A stretch of DNA of 64,000 nt from an uncultured Candidatus Melainabacteria bacterium. Lineage in GTDB: Bacteria; Cyanobacteriota; Vampirovibrionia; Gastranaerophilales; Gastranaerophilaceae. The notes beneath the pieces were generated by a model, which worked only from the letters and a program-made list of their open reading frames with translations, ran no database searches and was not told the origin of the DNA. This document shows positions 43,044 through 50,805 of the stretch, piece after piece (the stretch's first letter is position 1; each line of letters opens with the position of its first letter). The stretch covers positions 62,001-126,000 of the forward strand of contig CATLDC010000001.1 in the NCBI GenBank assembly GCA_949902595.1, in the 5' to 3' direction. The position numbers were made by a program, and so were the translations under genes.

Positions 43044-43922
43044 CTAGATTGAGTCGAGCGTGAAGATTAATTCTGTTCTCTCTGTCTTGGTAAGTTCAAC
43101 AAGAGGACGTCTTACGTAATCTTCAATAATTTCTTTGTAAGCCAAAGCTGCCTTAACAGGTACAGGGTTTGGCGCCATAAACAGTTTTTTGAAAATCGGA
43201 TAAAGCTTTTGGTGCATGTTTCTTGCTGTCATTGCATCACCGGTTTTGAAGTTTCTAATCATAGACTTAATCTCTTTTCCGAACAGGTGAGAAGCAACAG
43301 AGATTACGCCATGAGCGCCAACAGAAAGCATTGGAAGAGTCAGGCTGTCATCACCTGAATAGATTGCAAAGTCGTTCGGGCAGCTCATCTTGAGGTCTGT
43401 AATTGTGTCCATATCACCGAAGCTCTGTTTCAAAGCCACGATATTCTGATATTTTCTTGCAAGGGTTTTAACCGTGTCCACAGACATGTTAACCCCTGTT
43501 CTTGAAGGTATGTTGTAGAGGATTACAGGAATGTCAACCGCTTCTGCAACAGCTGAAAAGTGTTCAATCATGCCTGCCTGAGACGGTTTGTTGTAGTAAG
43601 GCACAACCGTAAGAATCGCGTCTGCGCCTTCTCTTTCAGCTTTCTTTGACATCATAACAGCTGTCTCGGTTGAGTTTGAGCCAGTACCCATGATGACTTT
43701 TCCTTTACCGCCAACCGCTCTTTTTGCGCTCAGAAGGATTTCGATTTCTTCTTCGTGGGTAAGAGTCGGGGACTCGCCTGTTGTTCCTGTTACAAGGATT
43801 GCGTCAGAGCCGGTATTCACAAGCTGATAAGCCAGTGTCTCAACTTTTTCATAATCCACTTCTCTTTTTTCGTTAAATGGTGTAACCATTGCTGTAATTA
43901 CTTCACCGGCATCATATCTCAT
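43044..43922 (-). CDS. dapA: 4-hydroxy-tetrahydrodipicolinate synthase
   Basis: 292 residues from ATG 43922 (AGGAG 9 bases upstream); a longer reading to 44036 is unsupported. AMVTPFNEKREVDYE, TGTTGESPTLTHEEE, VPYYNKPSQAGMIEHF with active-site Tyr, and YNIPSRTGVNM; the Schiff-base Lys is in NIVALKQSFGD. First step of the lysine/diaminopimelate branch needed for peptidoglycan. Confidence 0.96.
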   Translation of the reverse strand: MRYDAGEVITAMVTPFNEKREVDYEKVETLAYQLVNTGSDAILVTGTTGESPTLTHEEEIEILLSAKRAVGGKGKVIMGTGSNSTETAVMMSKKAEREGADAILTVVPYYNKPSQAGMIEHFSAVAEAVDIPVILYNIPSRTGVNMSVDTVKTLARKYQNIVALKQSFGDMDTITDLKMSCPNDFAIYSGDDSLTLPMLSVGAHGVISVASHLFGKEIKSMIRNFKTGDAMTARNMHQKLYPIFKKLFMAPNPVPVKAALAYKEIIEDYVRRPLVELTKTERTELIFTLDSI

Positions 43923-43974
43923 CTTTACCTGCTCCTTTATTAATCTAATTTCTCTTATCTTTTTTCTAATTATA

Positions 43975-44841
43975 CTACAGACTCGACTTAAACTCATGCA
44001 TCTCAAGAGTTCCGGCGCCGTCGCTGAACAAACCAATCTGACAGGTATCGTACCTGCGTATTTGGTTGTACTCGTATCTGTAAGCCGTATCCGAGCCCAT
44101 GCTTATCTTTCCTAGCACCTTTAATTTCACCAGTTTTTCCATAAGTTCCTTGTCTCTGACAGGGTTGTTAGTAGAAATCTGGACGTTTATGGAATAATTA
44201 ACAGGCGCTTTTGAGTTGAGCACCCTGAAAAACACGTCAAGCGCGTAATCAATTTTTTCAAAATCGTTAAAGTTGTAAACGAACCCTTCGCCGAGTCTTG
44301 AAGGGTTAACATTAAGCTCGCCCATCAGGAATTTGTTCATAATTCTGTTTTGCTCATCCATATCCACAGCAAGTTTGCTGTAAGCGTTTTGTTCCTTAGG
44401 GTAAGTCGTTACAACAATAGAGTATTTCGAAATCTGTTTCTGAATCTTTGTCATGTCATCCTGCAAGGATTTGTTCATCGCAGCTTCCTCAACTTTTTTG
44501 CACAGGAAGTGTCCGCTTTTGTATAAGCCTTCCAGCATACAAATCCCCATTGTAATAAGGTTCATCAGGAACACAAGCCCGATAAGGATTATAACCGCGC
44601 TAAGGTATTTGAACTCCAGTGTTGCGCCAAAGAACGTAAACGAGATTGAGTAGATTGAATTAGCAACATTTAAAAGCCCGTCAAGGAATGGTTTTATAAA
44701 ATTGAGCCAGCTCCAGTCAGCCTTAATAATATTTTGAATCCAGTAGAAGGTCAGCATCATTGTGCTGAAGATAAAAAACAGTTTAAACAAATAAACCAGA
44801 TTTTTTAAGAAGTTAAAAACCCCTAAAATAAATTTATGCAT
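43975..44841 (-). CDS. Conserved-looking inner-membrane protein
   Basis: 288 residues. Three hydrophobic stretches in the first ~115 residues (~12-35, ~50-70, ~78-102) and a soluble domain (~125-288) with no recognised family. It is placed directly after panC (stop and start adjacent) and before dapA, so it is likely in one transcript with panC. Confidence 0.7.
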   Translation of the reverse strand: MHKFILGVFNFLKNLVYLFKLFFIFSTMMLTFYWIQNIIKADWSWLNFIKPFLDGLLNVANSIYSISFTFFGATLEFKYLSAVIILIGLVFLMNLITMGICMLEGLYKSGHFLCKKVEEAAMNKSLQDDMTKIQKQISKYSIVVTTYPKEQNAYSKLAVDMDEQNRIMNKFLMGELNVNPSRLGEGFVYNFNDFEKIDYALDVFFRVLNSKAPVNYSINVQISTNNPVRDKELMEKLVKLKVLGKISMGSDTAYRYEYNQIRRYDTCQIGLFSDGAGTLEMHEFKSSL

Positions 44842-45753
44842 TTATTCCTCCTCCCCCAGATAAATATTATCAATAAGTCTGACCCCTTCAACACGGCACG
44901 CAATAAGGGCGATTGTGTCCTTGTCCGCCTTTTCTTTTTCTTCGAGCGTGTTTTTATCAAGGATTTCTAAGTATTCCAAATCGTACTTATCAGTAAGATA
45001 CGCATAGGCTGTTTCTTTTAAAGCAGAAACATCGTTAATGCCGCGCTTAAAGCAGGCTTTAATGTTGTTCAGAATCCTGCTCAAGACAAGCGCGTCCTGT
45101 TTGCCTTGTTCTGTAAGGTATTTGTTTCTGGAGCTAAGCGCGAGTCCTGAATCTTCTCTCACAATCGGACATTGGATAATCTTTATCGGCACATTCAGGT
45201 CATGCACCATTTTTTTAATAACAATAACCTGTTGCGCGTCTTTTTGACCGAAGAACCCGAAATCAGGCTGGACAATATTAAAGAGTTTGAGCACAACCGT
45301 GCAAACCCCGTCAAAGTGTCCGACCCGTGATTTCCCGCAAAGTTTATTAACGTAGAAAAACGGAGGGCAGACGTAGGTTAGGGTGTCGTTGGAGAGTCTG
45401 TTGCCTTCCTCATACGCGTCAGGTTTGGACTCATTACTTCCGGCTGATTCACATTTACCCCCGTACATTTCTGATGGACTTGGCGCGAAAACAACATCCA
45501 CTCCTGCTGATTTGCAGAGTTCCACATCTTTTTCGAGCGTTCTCGGGTATTTATCAAAGTCTTCTGATGGCCCGAACTGAATCGGGTTTACAAACACAGA
45601 TACGACCACTTTGTCACAGGTAGCCTTTGCTTTTTTGATAAGGCTCAGGTGGCCTTCGTGGAGTGCGCCCATTGTCGGCACAATCCCGACTGTCAAGTTG
45701 CCGTCCCAGCTTTTTCTCAGCTCTCTTAATTCCTTAATTGTATGTACTAACAT
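44842..45753 (-). CDS. panC: Pantothenate synthetase
   Basis: 303 residues. GIVPTMGALHEGHLSLIKKA is the HIGH-type ATP site; VSVFVNPIQFGPSEDFDKYPR, FGQKDAQQ and DSGLALSSRNKYL follow. It joins pantoate and beta-alanine. A low-complexity stretch (GGKCESAGSNESKPDAYEEG) in the middle is an unusual insertion of about 30 residues. Confidence 0.96.
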   Translation of the reverse strand: MLVHTIKELRELRKSWDGNLTVGIVPTMGALHEGHLSLIKKAKATCDKVVVSVFVNPIQFGPSEDFDKYPRTLEKDVELCKSAGVDVVFAPSPSEMYGGKCESAGSNESKPDAYEEGNRLSNDTLTYVCPPFFYVNKLCGKSRVGHFDGVCTVVLKLFNIVQPDFGFFGQKDAQQVIVIKKMVHDLNVPIKIIQCPIVREDSGLALSSRNKYLTEQGKQDALVLSRILNNIKACFKRGINDVSALKETAYAYLTDKYDLEYLEILDKNTLEEKEKADKDTIALIACRVEGVRLIDNIYLGEEE

Positions 45754-45970
45754 AACATTCCCTCAAAAATCATTGTTCGGGTTTAGCATAGCCCACATTT
45801 ATTATACCACATGATAAAATTTTGATTATATTTTTAAAGCAAAAATAGACAAATTGGAAAACTTATTGTAAAATTGTATTACAGGGTAAAGGATACTCTT
45901 TTTCCAAGAAACATCGGCACAACAGACACACTTCGATTTCGGTCGATAGTTCCGAGGAAAGGAGGCTATT

Positions 45971-46051
45971 ATGGAAAATCTCAATTTAACTCTAATAATG
46001 GTTTTCTTGATTTTATTCATAATAAGAAATAGCACCTACCCGAAAGGATAA
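45971..46051 (+). CDS. Small hydrophobic peptide, putative type I toxin (copy 4)
   Basis: 26 residues: MENLNLTLIMVFLILFII then RNSTYPKG. The most divergent of the four, yet the same length, same N-L-T-L start, FLIL core and polar-basic tail. AAAGGAGG lies 7 bases before the ATG, the best ribosome site of the set. Confidence 0.65.
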   Translation: MENLNLTLIMVFLILFIIRNSTYPKG

Positions 46052-46105
46052 GCGCTACTTCGATTTCTATAGAGTATCCGGCACTTTCTCAAGGTGCCAC
46101 CCTGT
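46022..46105 (-). ncRNA. Putative antisense antitoxin RNA (copy 4)
   Basis: Minus promoter TTGACA-17-AATAAT; start near 46105; GGCAC/GTGCC hairpin; complement of ACTTCGATTTC; terminator-like TAGCGC…GTGCTA stem followed by TTTCTTATT, weaker than in the other copies. Confidence 0.5.
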
Positions 46106-46145
46106 AACTTTATTATTTACTATAAACCCCTGTTTGTCAAGCTTC

Positions 46146-46970
46146 CTACCCCAACCTTGCCTTCTCGCGCTCGTCTAGCTCAAAGGATTCCTTTTGTGAC
46201 GGAAAAATCTCTTCCTTTACCTCACGTTTGTAAGCGCAAACCCCCCCCAACACAACATCATGCAGATTTGCGTATTTTTTCACAAACTTCGGCGTGAAAT
46301 CAGTGAACTTGCCCAGAATATCGTCTGTCACAACAATCTGACCGGAGCAATCTTTGCCCGCACCGATTCCGATTGTCGGAATATTCAAGTTCTCGGTTAT
46401 ATACTTCGCGCTCTCTGCCGGCATAAGTTCAAGCACAACCGCAAAGCACCCTGCCTGTTCGAGTTTTTTTGCGCACTCCAGAATCTGTTCAATCTTATCT
46501 GCGCTTTTGCCCTGAATCCTGTACCCGCCAATAGTATTCATAAGCTGCGGTGTAAACCCGAGGTGTCCGAGAACAGGGATTCCTGACTCGACTGCGCGTC
46601 TTACAAGGTTCAGAATATGTTCGTTGCAGCCTTCTAGTTTTACAGCAGAAGCGCCTGCTTTAATCATCTTTGAAGCGTTTTCAAGCCCTTGTTCAACGCT
46701 CAGATTGTAGCTCATAAACGGCATGTCGCCCACAATAAACGAGTTTTTCGCACCTCTTGAAACAGCTTTTACAAAAACAAGCATTTCGTCGATTGTTATA
46801 TTGTAAGTGTTCTCGTATCCAAGAGCCACCATCGCAAGAGAATCCCCCACAAGGATTCCGTCGATTTCAGCCTTATCAAGAACCTGTGCGGTCGAATAAT
46901 CGTAAGCTGTAAGCATTGCTATTTTTTCGTTGTTGTCTTTCAATCTCTGAAATGTGTTGACTGTTTTCAT
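46146..46970 (-). CDS. panB: Ketopantoate hydroxymethyltransferase
   Basis: 274 residues. MLTAYDYSTAQVLDKAEIDG, LVGDSLAMV, VGDMPFMSYN, AVKLEGC, GHLGFTPQ and IGIGAGKDCSGQIVV are all family blocks. It makes ketopantoate from ketoisovalerate. Its ATG overlaps the stop of the preceding CofD-like gene (TAATG). Confidence 0.96.
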   Translation of the reverse strand: MKTVNTFQRLKDNNEKIAMLTAYDYSTAQVLDKAEIDGILVGDSLAMVALGYENTYNITIDEMLVFVKAVSRGAKNSFIVGDMPFMSYNLSVEQGLENASKMIKAGASAVKLEGCNEHILNLVRRAVESGIPVLGHLGFTPQLMNTIGGYRIQGKSADKIEQILECAKKLEQAGCFAVVLELMPAESAKYITENLNIPTIGIGAGKDCSGQIVVTDDILGKFTDFTPKFVKKYANLHDVVLGGVCAYKREVKEEIFPSQKESFELDEREKARLG

Positions 46971-48280
46971 TATTTCTTCATTGACCTTCTGTACCAGTAG
47001 TAAACCGCCCTTGCGACTCTGCGTGAGCTGTGTCTTACAAGCCCCTGTTTGTTTTCTTCAATAAGTTTTTGTGACACAACCTCAATCCCGATTGGCGCAA
47101 TGTTTTCCATATCTAACCTTACAGGAATTGACCCGCTCTTTGCATAACCCTCTGAAATATTTTCAGGCAGGATATCGTTTACAAGCACCGCGTCAATAAT
47201 CTTTTTGCCCTTTGCGTGGCTAATCAACGCATTAACGTGGCTCGCAACAGAGTAGTTGTCTGTCTCGCCCGGCTGGGTCATGATGTTGCACACGTAAATC
47301 TTTCTTGCGTGTGATTTTTCGATTGCTTCCACTATACCCTTAACAAGCAGGTTTGGAATTACGCTTGTGTACAAACTTCCCGGGCCAAGTATGATAAGGT
47401 CGGCTTCCTTAATCGCCTGAATAGCTTCAGGAAGCGCAGTACAAACCTCAGGCTCTGTATAAAGCTGTTTGATTCTTTTATGAGCCTCAGGAATATTTGA
47501 CTCGCCCTTAACCATTGTCCCGTCTTCAAACGTAGCAGCAAGCTTCATATCGTCCAAAGTCGCAGGAAGCACAACCCCTCTGATATTCAAGACCTTTGAA
47601 GACACCTTAACCGCTCTTACCATATCGCCTGTGATTGAGCAAAGCGCAGTAAGGAAAAGGTTCCCAAAGCTGTGTCCTTCAAGTCCTTCGCCGTTTTTAA
47701 AGCGGTATTGGAAAAGCTCGGTAATCAAATCTTCGTCGTCGCCAAGGGCTGCAATACAGTTTCTGATATCGCCCGGAGGCAGAATTCCCATTTCTTCTCT
47801 GAGTCTTCCGGAGCTTCCGCCGTCGTCTCCCACTGTTACAACAGCAGTAATATTATTTGTGTATTTTTTCACCCCTCTAAGCAGCATTGAAAGTCCCGTT
47901 CCGCCGCCAATTGCAACGACTTTCGCGCCCTTATTGAGTTTTCGTCTTCTGTATAATTTTTCAAGAACAGAGCTGTTGCCTGTTCTGTTGTCCATATCCA
48001 TAATTGAAAGTGTGGTTTTTTGCCAGCCTTTAAAGAAAATCACCGCACCGATTAGGATAAATATTGCAGCAAGCAGGTTTGTCGGCAGGACAAGGGCTGC
48101 TTTTCTGATGAGTTCAAGCATAAGATAGATTGGGCGCACATTTGCAAGCACCATGAACCCGAGAACTATCATTATGGAGCCGATAAAGATTAAAAAGAAC
48201 CATCTTTTTACTTCGAGCCCCGGAATAAGCCAGCCAACATCTTTTGATACTTTAACGTTTTCTTTAAAATTAAAAGCCAT
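46970..48280 (-). CDS. CofD/YvcK-like protein with N-terminal membrane helices
   Basis: 436 residues from ATG 48280 (GGGTGG 8 bases upstream). Two membrane helices (~25-50, ~70-95) precede a YvcK/CofD domain: VVAIGGGTGLSMLLRGVKKY, TVGDDGGSSGRLREEMG, PGDIRNCIAAL and LIILGPGSLYTSVIPNLLV. YvcK (gluconeogenesis factor) binds UDP-sugars and affects cell-wall and carbon flux. The membrane extension fits the family as seen in Cyanobacteria. Translationally coupled to panB. Confidence 0.9.
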   Translation of the reverse strand: MAFNFKENVKVSKDVGWLIPGLEVKRWFFLIFIGSIMIVLGFMVLANVRPIYLMLELIRKAALVLPTNLLAAIFILIGAVIFFKGWQKTTLSIMDMDNRTGNSSVLEKLYRRRKLNKGAKVVAIGGGTGLSMLLRGVKKYTNNITAVVTVGDDGGSSGRLREEMGILPPGDIRNCIAALGDDEDLITELFQYRFKNGEGLEGHSFGNLFLTALCSITGDMVRAVKVSSKVLNIRGVVLPATLDDMKLAATFEDGTMVKGESNIPEAHKRIKQLYTEPEVCTALPEAIQAIKEADLIILGPGSLYTSVIPNLLVKGIVEAIEKSHARKIYVCNIMTQPGETDNYSVASHVNALISHAKGKKIIDAVLVNDILPENISEGYAKSGSIPVRLDMENIAPIGIEVVSQKLIEENKQGLVRHSSRRVARAVYYWYRRSMKK

Positions 48281-48282
48281 AA

Positions 48283-49080
48283 TTAATCCACCCATCCTGA
48301 ACTTTTTGCGTTAATGTAGTTAACCGGAGCAGGAGTAATAAGGTTTCTTGCCTGCTGAATCAAATCCAAAGAGTTTTTGTATTTGTTTGAAAAATGAATT
48401 GTATTAACATCTGCAAAGCTCATTCCGCCTAGGTTGTTGCGGATTTGGGATGTGTGTAAAAGGTGCTGCAATCTCTTTATAAGGTGATAATTGTCAGTGT
48501 TATCAGGAACAGAATAATCAATCGTCAAATCAGGGTTGTAAGTTTTTTCCAGAGAAAGTTCCTGCGCTGTTTGGATATTAACATAATCAGCAACCTTTGC
48601 AGTAACATCACCGACCGGAGCGTAGTAAACAAGCCATTCAGAGCATTTTTTAACAGCTTTTGCAATCGTGCTTGAGAATATAAAATCCTCGCCCGCCATT
48701 TTGTACATCGCGCCGTGCGGTCTCACGTGTTCAATGCTTAGTCCGTAAGCTTTTGCAAACGACATAATCGCGCCGACCTGATAAACAACGAGCGCTTCGA
48801 GTTCATCTTCTTTGAGTTCAACCGGACGGTAGCCGAATCCCTGAATATCGTTGAATCCGATGTGCGCGCCGATTGCGACATTTTTTTCTTTAGCCTTAAG
48901 CATAGCTTCCTTGATTGTCATAGGGTCACCGGCGTGGAATCCGCAGGAAATATTAACCGAGCTCACATAGTCCAAAAGCTCGTATTCCTGAACATTTTTG
49001 TATATCCCGTAAGCCTGCGCCAAATCGCAGTTAAAATCTATGTTCTTGATTGATTTTTTCTCTAAAACTTCCTGCATCAT
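48283..49080 (-). CDS. pxpA: LamB/YcsF family, 5-oxoprolinase subunit A
   Basis: 265 residues. IDFNCDLAQAYGIYK, VNISCGFHAGDPMTIKEAM, GAHIGFNDIQGFGYRPVEL and EHVRPHGAMYKM are the LamB/YcsF blocks. PxpA works with PxpB and PxpC to open 5-oxoproline to glutamate; pxpB/C are not seen here. The family usually has S-F-G at the start (D-L-N-E-S-F-G); here it is CDLAQAYG, a small deviation. Confidence 0.85.
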   Translation of the reverse strand: MMQEVLEKKSIKNIDFNCDLAQAYGIYKNVQEYELLDYVSSVNISCGFHAGDPMTIKEAMLKAKEKNVAIGAHIGFNDIQGFGYRPVELKEDELEALVVYQVGAIMSFAKAYGLSIEHVRPHGAMYKMAGEDFIFSSTIAKAVKKCSEWLVYYAPVGDVTAKVADYVNIQTAQELSLEKTYNPDLTIDYSVPDNTDNYHLIKRLQHLLHTSQIRNNLGGMSFADVNTIHFSNKYKNSLDLIQQARNLITPAPVNYINAKSSGWVD

Positions 49081-49158
49081 ATTCTCCCTGTATTATAGTA
49101 AGATTATACAACTAAAAGAATATTTTGCTAGATGGAAATCAGTAGAAATTTGACAACC

Positions 49159-49187
49159 TTGACAAACCCTGAAAGATGAATAATAAT
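49159..49187 (+). promoter_or_regulatory. Promoter of small-RNA candidate
   Basis: TTGACA 49159-49164, 17 bp, AATAAT 49182-49187, the same pair of boxes and spacing as the antitoxin RNA promoters. Transcription would start near 49193-49196. Confidence 0.55.
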
Positions 49188-49192
49188 ATGTA

Positions 49193-49308
49193 TATAGGGG
49201 CAAGCCCCGAGCAAGTACTTTTACTTGAGGCTTGACTTAGTACCCTATAAACAAAGTAGAATAATTTGTAAAATCGCTATCATTACCGTGATAGTGATTT
49301 TTATTTTT
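49193..49308 (+). ncRNA. Stand-alone structured small RNA candidate
   Basis: Three nested stems form one long hairpin: TATAGGG/CCCTATA (49193-49199 with 49243-49249), CAAGCC/GGCTTG (49201-49206 with 49229-49234) and CAAGTA/TACTTG (49212-49217 with 49222-49227), loop CTTT. A linker and strong terminator follow. No open reading frame. It lacks the signal-recognition RNA or tmRNA motifs. A competing GGGG-CAAG-CCCC hairpin is possible. Function unknown. Confidence 0.6.
49273..49308. terminator. Terminator of the small RNA; also faces fliI remnant
   Basis: ATCGCTATCA, loop TTACCG, TGATAGTGAT then TTTTATTTTT on the plus strand. On the minus strand the same stem is followed by TTTTACAAATT, so it could originally have ended the fliI operon. 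Confidence 0.85.
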
Positions 49309-49389
49309 ACATTTACCCGCCTCCGGCAAGCTGGTTCAGCTGCAACAGCGCACTTATTGTCTGGTCGTAGTCAAACTTGTCATCAGTTT
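49304..49389 (-). pseudogene. Duplicated 3' end of fliI
   Basis: About 85 bp nearly identical to the real fliI end at 50794-50880, including the last ~24 codons (…LLQLNQLAGGG) with its own stop TAA and the flanking TTTTTACATTTACCC. Only a few substitutions and a 4-base gap separate the copies. The lipase stop codon lies inside it. The pair of repeats brackets the lipase/membrane-protein cassette. Confidence 0.85.
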
Positions 49390-50315
49390 GGACAAGCTCT
49401 GTAATACCCGCTTACGTGTGTCCCATCAGAACGAGTATAGTCGTCTACATATATTAACTCTCCAAATCGGGCTCGCCTGTCAAGCTCTTCTTTTTTAGGA
49501 AATCTGTCTTGTTCAAACATTTGATTCAAAAATAGGTCTCTCGTAATATCATCCATATCTTCAATTTTTATCTCACCATCATATAAAACCCTATTAGTAG
49601 GATTAAATATCCTGTCATCATAATCTGAATACTCAATTCCGGTTTTAAGAAAAGGGACGTCAGAAGCATCAAAATCTTCTTTTTTATATTCTATACCCTT
49701 TGATAAATCACCAAGGTTTTCAATTAAATGGGGCTGCTTTTGAATCTTATCTAAGGGTTTATCCGACTTTGAAATATTTTCAGCATTGTGGATATTAGAG
49801 TTTAGTACAATTGTTTCACCAATCTGATTATCAATATTTGAAATATATACAAAATCTCTAGCATTGCCATAATTAGTTATATTATCCTTATAAATAGCTC
49901 TCGTTCCATATAGATTTGCTGTTCCGTATGCAGAGAATGTGATTGTTTCACAACCGGTTTCTGCCCCCATTACCTGTGCGTTGCTTCCACCTAAAGAATG
50001 ACCTGTAAAAATTATTTTACAGTCCGGATAACTTCTCCTAATTTCTTTATAAAACTTTCTGGCATCTTTTATTTGTGAAGGAATGCATTTTTGAACCATA
50101 TTTATATCATTATTAATTACATCTATAGGAGTATCAGTTCCTCTGTAAACAATGATAATGTCATTTTCTTTTTTGTATACGCCAGCTCTGAATCCGGTCA
50201 AAATGTTACTTTTTGTTTTTGTACGAGTCCAATCCTCCGGTGCTTTTATGGTGCTATTTTTGCATTCTGCACCGGAAATTAATTTGCAATCGTTATGCAA
50301 CTTGTAATCTACCAT
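49383..50315 (-). CDS. Lipase-like alpha/beta hydrolase with C-terminal YTRSDGT motif (cassette 2)
   Basis: 310 residues. IIIVYRGT and FTGHSLGGS (Ser 107) mark a class 3 lipase-like hydrolase, with TFSAYG and a likely Asp in NARDFVY. The C-terminus YTRSDGTHVSGYYRACPN matches the end of the lipase at 13818. No signal peptide. GGAAAA lies before the ATG. Its start lies 34 bp from the divergent membrane-protein gene. Target lipid unknown. Its last codons come from sequence at the junction with the fliI duplication, which suggests recent insertion. Confidence 0.82.
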   Translation of the reverse strand: MVDYKLHNDCKLISGAECKNSTIKAPEDWTRTKTKSNILTGFRAGVYKKENDIIIVYRGTDTPIDVINNDINMVQKCIPSQIKDARKFYKEIRRSYPDCKIIFTGHSLGGSNAQVMGAETGCETITFSAYGTANLYGTRAIYKDNITNYGNARDFVYISNIDNQIGETIVLNSNIHNAENISKSDKPLDKIQKQPHLIENLGDLSKGIEYKKEDFDASDVPFLKTGIEYSDYDDRIFNPTNRVLYDGEIKIEDMDDITRDLFLNQMFEQDRFPKKEELDRRARFGELIYVDDYTRSDGTHVSGYYRACPN

Positions 50316-50337
50316 TATCTTTTCCTTTCATTTGTTC

Positions 50338-50343
50338 TATAAT
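50338..50343 (+). promoter_or_regulatory. TATAAT -10 box six bases before ATG (leaderless)
   Basis: Perfect TATAAT then ACATTT then ATG at 50350. It mirrors the arrangement at 15298-15303 for the first cassette's membrane protein. It lies in the 34-bp space shared with the divergent lipase. Confidence 0.6.
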
Positions 50344-50349
50344 ACATTT

Positions 50350-50721
50350 ATGAAATTTTTAGAAAAATTAGACAATCTGAATCAGTATATTAGTTTTAAT
50401 ATTTTTGCAATATGTGGTTGGCTGTATGTACCTGTATTAATTTGGGTCTTCACATTTAAACATGAAAATTACTATACAATGTTTTTCTATATGCCACTAT
50501 TCATTTTTTTATTAATCCCATGGTTAATTACCACAATAGCTCTTATAATCTTTTTATATGAAAGTTTAACTACTAAACGCCTGACTAATAATTTTTGTGT
50601 GAAAAATAAATACTTCAGGTATTTCAAAAACACAGGAGTTATGATAACCCTGCTGTTTTATCTTTACATGATTTTTTATTGTGCTATTTTGACTCTTCCT
50701 ACGCAATCTATGGGCAAATGA
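50350..50721 (+). CDS. Small multi-pass membrane protein, possible immunity partner (cassette 2)
   Basis: 123 residues, three hydrophobic helices (~14-36, ~42-68, ~90-115). It begins MKFLEKLDNLNQYISFN and the first cassette's protein MKTNGYLNNLSEYWSAN, an N-terminal similarity (L-N-N/L-x-x-Y), plus the NKYF/NKYY segment before the last helix. No family recognised. An immunity role is inferred from its repeated pairing with the lipase. Confidence 0.6.
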   Translation: MKFLEKLDNLNQYISFNIFAICGWLYVPVLIWVFTFKHENYYTMFFYMPLFIFLLIPWLITTIALIIFLYESLTTKRLTNNFCVKNKYFRYFKNTGVMITLLFYLYMIFYCAILTLPTQSMGK

Positions 50722-50805
50722 TTTTGTTTCCGAGTGAATATGGTTTTATTATACGCAATTCTTAAAACCACATAAGAATTGTAACAAATTTTTTACATTT
50801 ACCCT

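Larger units (their letters stand above)
45846..46140. other. Putative type I toxin-antitoxin locus, copy 4 (solo)
   Basis: Same layout as the tandem array 39 kb away. Plus promoter TAGACA 45846-45851, 17 bp, TAAAAT 45869-45874; minus promoter TTGACA (46135-46140), 17 bp, AATAAT (46112-46117). Its own direct repeat is ACTTCGATTTC, at 45930-45940 and 46057-46067 (11 of 11). GGATACTC (45891-45898) is exactly complementary to GAGTATCC (46072-46079). It lies between panB and panC and splits genes that often sit together. Confidence 0.7.

Noticed and set aside
47631-48128. A 165-codon plus-strand frame opposite the CofD-like gene
   Set aside because: Shadow of a certain gene; Ser/Pro-rich and without ribosome site.
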